Source: Sympetrum striolatum (lineage: Eukaryota; Arthropoda; Insecta; Odonata; Libellulidae). From it: 64,000 nucleotides of DNA. Below the pieces are notes generated by a model. That model did not search any database, had not been told where the DNA came from, and saw nothing but the letters and a program-made list of their open reading frames with translations. Positions within the stretch are counted from its first letter, which is position 1, and every line of letters begins with the position of its first letter. The stretch is taken from NCBI GenBank assembly GCA_947579665.1, contig OX388346.1, positions 91,576,615 to 91,640,614 of the forward strand, given 5' to 3'. The position numbers and the translations under genes are program-made. Below are positions 59,401 through 64,000 of the stretch, piece after piece.

Positions 59401-59524
59401 TATAAGCTAATCTGAAAAGCGAATAATTTTTAGAATGCTGCATTGGACATTCACGCAAACTAGTGCTGCTAGACTGCCCATGTTATATGAACCCACTCTT
59501 AAATGTAAAATATCTGATGTGGCC
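56466..59524. other. Non-coding stretch
   Basis: AT-rich. 57340-57490 is a CpG-richer island of about 150 bases without a recognisable frame. Nothing else identified. Confidence 0.4.
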
Positions 59525-60196
59525 AGCACATGACTTTCTCCATACTTAAGATGTAAATATTTATTTACGACAGTATTTTCGAACGCTATATCCAATCTAA
59601 ACTTGGAAGATAAGTGATTAATTTATATCATATTATCTTTTACGTCACAAATATTATAAATAATGTTTTTCGGAACAAGTTTGATGAAAAACGATGAAAT
59701 TGGCTTTTCGCCCACAGCGCCTACAAAGTACATAATCAGCAACTTCCGGTTTATCAGTATTTCATGAATAACTCCTAAACAATAAGTTATACAAAAATAT
59801 GTTTCATACAAAAGTTATAGTAAATTACATTTTCTAAAACGTTTATAAATAATTGTACATACCTAAATATCAGATTAATGGATATATTTTGCTAAAACGG
59901 AAATTTGCTTCGAATAATAAAGCTCAACTTCCGGTAAACCGATTTACTCCAAAAACTAATCAACTCTGACAGCACTTATTATAATGCTATATGTGAAGTT
60001 TGGTATTGAAACGTCTAATAGTTTTTACGTTAGAGCGCCCACTATCACACACACACACATTCACACTGACATCATTCCGAAAATGGTCAAAACGTGGTCT
60101 AGGTACCCCAAAACATGTATTTCCGTTGAAATCTCGAAGTCGATTTTTTTCCTGAAAACAATACTTTCTCTATACTACGTATATGGAGAAAATAAA
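59525..60196 (+). mobile_element. Unnamed ~670-bp repeat family, copy 2
   Basis: It shares with copy 1 the start AGCACATGACTTTCTCCATA, the left module through AACTTGGAAGATA, one copy of the CCAAAAACTAATCAACTCT module (about 59930-60040), a CA-rich microsatellite (60040-60060), CCCCAAAACATGTATTTCCG and the terminal hairpin ending TATATGGAGAAAATA. The block GTACATAATCAGC...CTTCCGGTTTATCAG lies before the CCTAAATATCAGATTAATGGA block here, but after it in copy 1. No coding frame is recognisable. Confidence 0.82.
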
Positions 60197-63100
60197 AGTC
60201 CTCCGTTTCTCGGGACAGTTAAGAAAGGATGACGCGTAAAAAGAATATTCAGCCAAATCTCGTACAGAACAGCGCGCCTTTCAGTTTCTTAACGACAATT
60301 GAACTTCCTCTTCTTGTTACTTCGAAAGGAAAATGTTTTTTTGTGTCCATTAATAAGGTTACTTGGCGAAATTGCTTCAAGCGGAAAAGAAACCCGCCGA
60401 GTAAATGGATTTGATTTTATGAGCCGGTCCTTACGAAACGCAAACGCTGATTGATACTCCTCTATGTTCGTGTTTATATATTGTCGCTCCAAGCGATGGA
60501 TTTCGTAACAAGCAGGATGATGTGACTGGGTTTAATGACGCAACATGATCGTATGATACGCTTTACGTAACTCTTAAAAGGGATGGTTAATACATTCCTG
60601 GAAACCAACATATATTACTGAAAATAGGACGATAAAGCTTTAAATGCCCATCGCATTCTTATGCCCGTCATTTGCCTTTCGAATTAAGAATTCTCATAAT
60701 TTTAACACGATTAAGTTATTGAGTGACTTGATTGCCCATACAAACGTATGCAGTCGTTCTCTTAATTTACTTTATTTATGTTGGTCGAAGTATGCATATT
60801 ATGAAAGTCACTGTATATTTTAAGTCGATCTTTTAAATAATCTAAGTAATACGATTGAAATTCAAATTTATTATGCCATATTATTGGAGAAACGATGAAA
60901 TGTCTTATTTAAAGAAATTGAGAGATTTTTCAAATTAAGAGAAATTGTTATTACGGAAGATTCGAGTCATTCAACGGTAAACAACCAATATTTAATTTAT
61001 TGAAATCTTTCATGATATTCCTTATTTCGCCTTTTTTTATTATAGATCTGAACTATTCAAATAAAATAGAATTGAAAAAATCACCTCAGTATAACATGAA
61101 CCTCCTATTCACATCTTTATATGACGTTGATAAGCAATACCTTTTCGGATTCACGATAATGTCTTTTAATAAAACATTATTTTATCTTAAAATTGTTAGA
61201 ATAAATTGGAGAAACAATTTAACAATTGCATTTTTAACAAAAAATAGAGTATAGGTATTCTGAAAAGTAGAAAAATTATTCACAAAAATTACAAGAATGC
61301 TATAAAATTAGCTATTATAACACGGAACATAATCACCACGGAAACTTCGAAAGAATAGAAAATATAGGAATTGAAACATATATTTAACCTTATAACATTT
61401 TTACCGAAGAATTATTTACTGAATTAATAACTTTTTTGGCCCTCATGGTCCTCTATTGGTTAGTACTGCATGTTGATGTGCCGATTCTCGAAAATAAATT
61501 TATAAGATCTAACAATTATCTTTTAGAAATAACTTGAGAAATTTTTAGAGACATAACTCATACACAGTACTTCTTAATACCGCAACTTCCAAAAAGACTT
61601 GCACACGTTGAAAATTGCAAGAATCGTCCCAATTTACGTACCCTGACATAGGAGGAAGCTAGTTGGGTGGCAATGAAGTCAAACTGTATTTGGTATTTGC
61701 CGAGTAACTGAGCTAAATTTGGAGCATCGCGTCGGCGAACGTCCACCCAATCCCACATATTCAAATGAAGCGGATAACGAGTGGGCATGCGCGCTCACAG
61801 GGGAAATTGTATCGCTCACTCTATATTGTGTCCTTCCCTTCGTCGATAAAATCTCAAGCATCGAAGTCTTTCTAAAAAACGGATTTTAAATGGGTACAGA
61901 ATAGAGAAAATTTATATTTATATCCTCAGGTTCCCTCTTTTTCGCCTATGTGTAAGTCAAGAGGTGCCGCTTAAATAATTCTCCCGATTATCCAAAATAA
62001 ATTTATAAGATATGACAGTAATCTTTCAAAAATAATTTTAATCTCAGTCATGTTCATCACTCTGATACTACGAAAGCTGCTGAGTGATGTATGATGTTAA
62101 TGAAAAACATTTATTTTGATATTTCTTCGAATACCATATCGCTAAAATACTTTTATATTTACTTCCACAAAAACAATTCAGGTTAAATCAAGAAATCAAC
62201 GGCCAACTGCGACACTCTATTATACCCTATAAGTCTCATTCCATTAAATTAAATTATTACGTTCAAGAGTCAATTTGTTAAATTTCAGAAACAACTTTAA
62301 ACTACAGTGAATGTTCCTAAATGTTCTTTCTTGTTACTCATTCACTCTGCCGAGATTTCAGTGTCTAATAGAGGAGGTCACATTCTAACCAGTCCAACGC
62401 CTGAATACTTTAAAGGCAGATTGCTTCAGCGTGTTTCTCTAATACTTTTTTCAGTTCATTATTTTCTTCGTTAAAGTCAATGTATGTTGGAATTTCATTC
62501 TCACCACTAGCTTAGATATCCAACCAGCATGCAGGCTGATGAATTTACAGATAGACAATGAAAATTACAAAAATAATCGAAAAAATTCGAATAAAATAAT
62601 GAATCTTAAAAATAAACAGATGGAAGGCACTGGGCCACAGAAACCCTATCCTGACATAGTCGGGAAGAAAGGACGAGGAAGAATAAACACTTCTAGGGAT
62701 GGTAATTTACTAAAGAGTTTAAAATATTGCTTATTATATTATTAAGGAAACAACAGTATTTAGAAGAAAAATATCTCATGAAAACTTCACCCTCCTTACA
62801 TAGCCACTTTAGTAACTTTTCTTGCAATTACAAGGCTTTATAGTAATTCATTCATGTACAGAAAGTAATTATTAACATGACTAAAAATAAATTTCAACTA
62901 GAAAATAGGTATCGAAATGATGGATATTTCATTATAACGATACTAAGTTGTGTAAAAAACAGGTTGTAATAAAAAAATGAAAGATGAGGTGTTGGATTGG
63001 GGGAGAAGAAGATAGCGTGCGTGGGAAAAGTCGTCTGACCCCGTCAACCTGGCCTCGTTGCATTAGAGATCTCACACTTTGGCGAAGATCTTGTTTATTC

Positions 63101-63738
63101 TGGACTAAGATTTTATAGGGCCATAAAATATGCTATCAAAACATGTTCTCTTATACACAATCTAGATTCCTTTAAGGCAGACATTACGTCTTGACTTTTT
63201 CAGTTTCAAAATTTAATTTTCAGCCGACTTTTTCGAAACGTCGAAAATGTAGCACACACCAGAGTAAAAATCGGGCTGCTTTGATGTCAATTCAATTAGC
63301 ATTCTTAGCTTTGGCATCGGTTACTTGGTTAAATAATTATGAAAATAAAATCTGGTACTTATGAAGGTCATAAAGAAGAGTTTTATGAAATACTAAATTT
63401 TGAATTGTGTATGTCAGGATGTCAGTTATATTACGGTAGCTCTCAATGGTGAAATATTTCATCATCATCAGTCTCAGGTACAAAATTTATTCGTATGCTA
63501 CGGATTATTTTATTTCATTCGTTTCGTACAGTTAGGAAACTCATTCATCTTTATTCCAGGTTCGCATATCTACTTTCTTGATTAATCGCACCTGTGTAAT
63601 ATCTAATATCATTATCATTGAATAATTAGAGAGAGGTCATTTATCTGAATTCATCACTTCGTCTACATTTTTCACGAAAGAGTTATTAACCGGCACTTCA
63701 GATATGGCTGCCATCGGATAATTACAATCTCAGTGTTT
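60197..63738. other. Non-coding stretch
   Basis: No gene recognised. 60230-60480 and 61610-61860 are CpG-richer with short unassigned frames on both strands; the rest is AT-rich. Confidence 0.4.
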
Positions 63739-63747
63739 TATATAAAG
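63739..63747 (+). promoter_or_regulatory. Possible TATA box before a CpG-richer block
   Basis: TATATAAAG is followed by a CpG-rich segment (63747-63840) near the window edge. No initiator lies at the usual distance, although TCAGTA occurs at 63831. The rest of any transcript would be outside the window. Confidence 0.2.
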
Positions 63748-64000
63748 CGCTGACTGCCCAAGTCGCACGCGCTCCCACAATGCATTGCGTGTCAGAAATG
63801 GCCTTGCGAAGTTAAACGGTGCGCAGCTGATCAGTAAACCTCACACACAATTGTTTTCATTAAAAGCTATGAAATATCCAGCGTACCTCTTCACTCATTC
63901 GAAAACGTCCTGACACTCGGAGACAAGAGTTGTTCGTTGAGTAAAATAACTTTGTACTCCTGAAGCATTCCTGTTAGTAAAAGAAGTTGCGAACTATTAA

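Noticed and set aside
1..64000. CRISPR array, bacterial operon or viral insertion
   Set aside because: No spaced direct-repeat array, no tightly packed frames with ribosome-binding sites and no viral structural or replication motifs were seen. The content is that of an animal nuclear genome.

Overview
This window looks like intergenic or intronic DNA from an animal nuclear genome, most likely an arthropod and probably an insect. The grounds are an AT-rich background, no long host open reading frame, several non-LTR (LINE) retrotransposon fragments of jockey/CR1-like type, tRNA-derived SINEs, hAT-type and Tc1/mariner-type miniature elements, and trinucleotide-tailed LINE 3' ends. I cannot name the species. 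I recognise no host protein-coding gene. Apart from one reverse-transcriptase frame, the open frames are short (about 60 to 140 codons), match no family I know, and often overlap on both strands.

Layout. 1-3.5 kb: non-coding DNA with a long hairpin (1265-1370) and a 368-bp hAT-like MITE (2834-3201). 3.5-8.9 kb: a stretch nearly free of CpG, the strongest compositional anomaly here. 9-16 kb: a LINE 3' end (10.6 kb), a minus-strand SINE (12.3 kb), a perfect 89-bp tandem duplication, a decayed LINE C-terminus (12.66-13.28 kb), a 15-bp repeat and a second decayed LINE C-terminus (15.1-15.65 kb). 16.1-18.4 kb: a 5'-truncated LINE with an uninterrupted 361-codon RT frame and a structured 3' UTR, lying between two diverged copies of a 75-bp sequence. 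21-22 kb: a minus-strand LINE endonuclease relic. 27.8 kb: a 48-bp palindrome.

30.6-31.2 kb: a CpG-rich segment with a C-tract (G-quadruplex potential on the minus strand), an initiator-like motif and a consensus 5' splice donor. This is the best candidate for a real promoter and non-coding first exon. A second CpG-dense patch lies at 32.4-32.6 kb. 33-50 kb: a SINE, two short copies of one LINE 3' end (36.7 kb minus, 49.3 kb plus), an 81-bp mariner-like palindrome (43.7 kb), several tandem repeats, and a possible regulatory cluster at 49.8-50.14 kb. 51.8-52.1 kb: a second hAT-like MITE. 55.6-56.3 and 59.5-60.2 kb: two copies of an unnamed ~670-bp family whose internal modules are ordered differently.

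The genes do not form a pathway. The only protein function visible is retrotransposition machinery (endonuclease, reverse transcriptase), and only the 16.9-17.9 kb copy is open. SINEs and MITEs would depend on enzymes encoded elsewhere. Coordinates, element ends and counts were read by eye and are approximate where stated.
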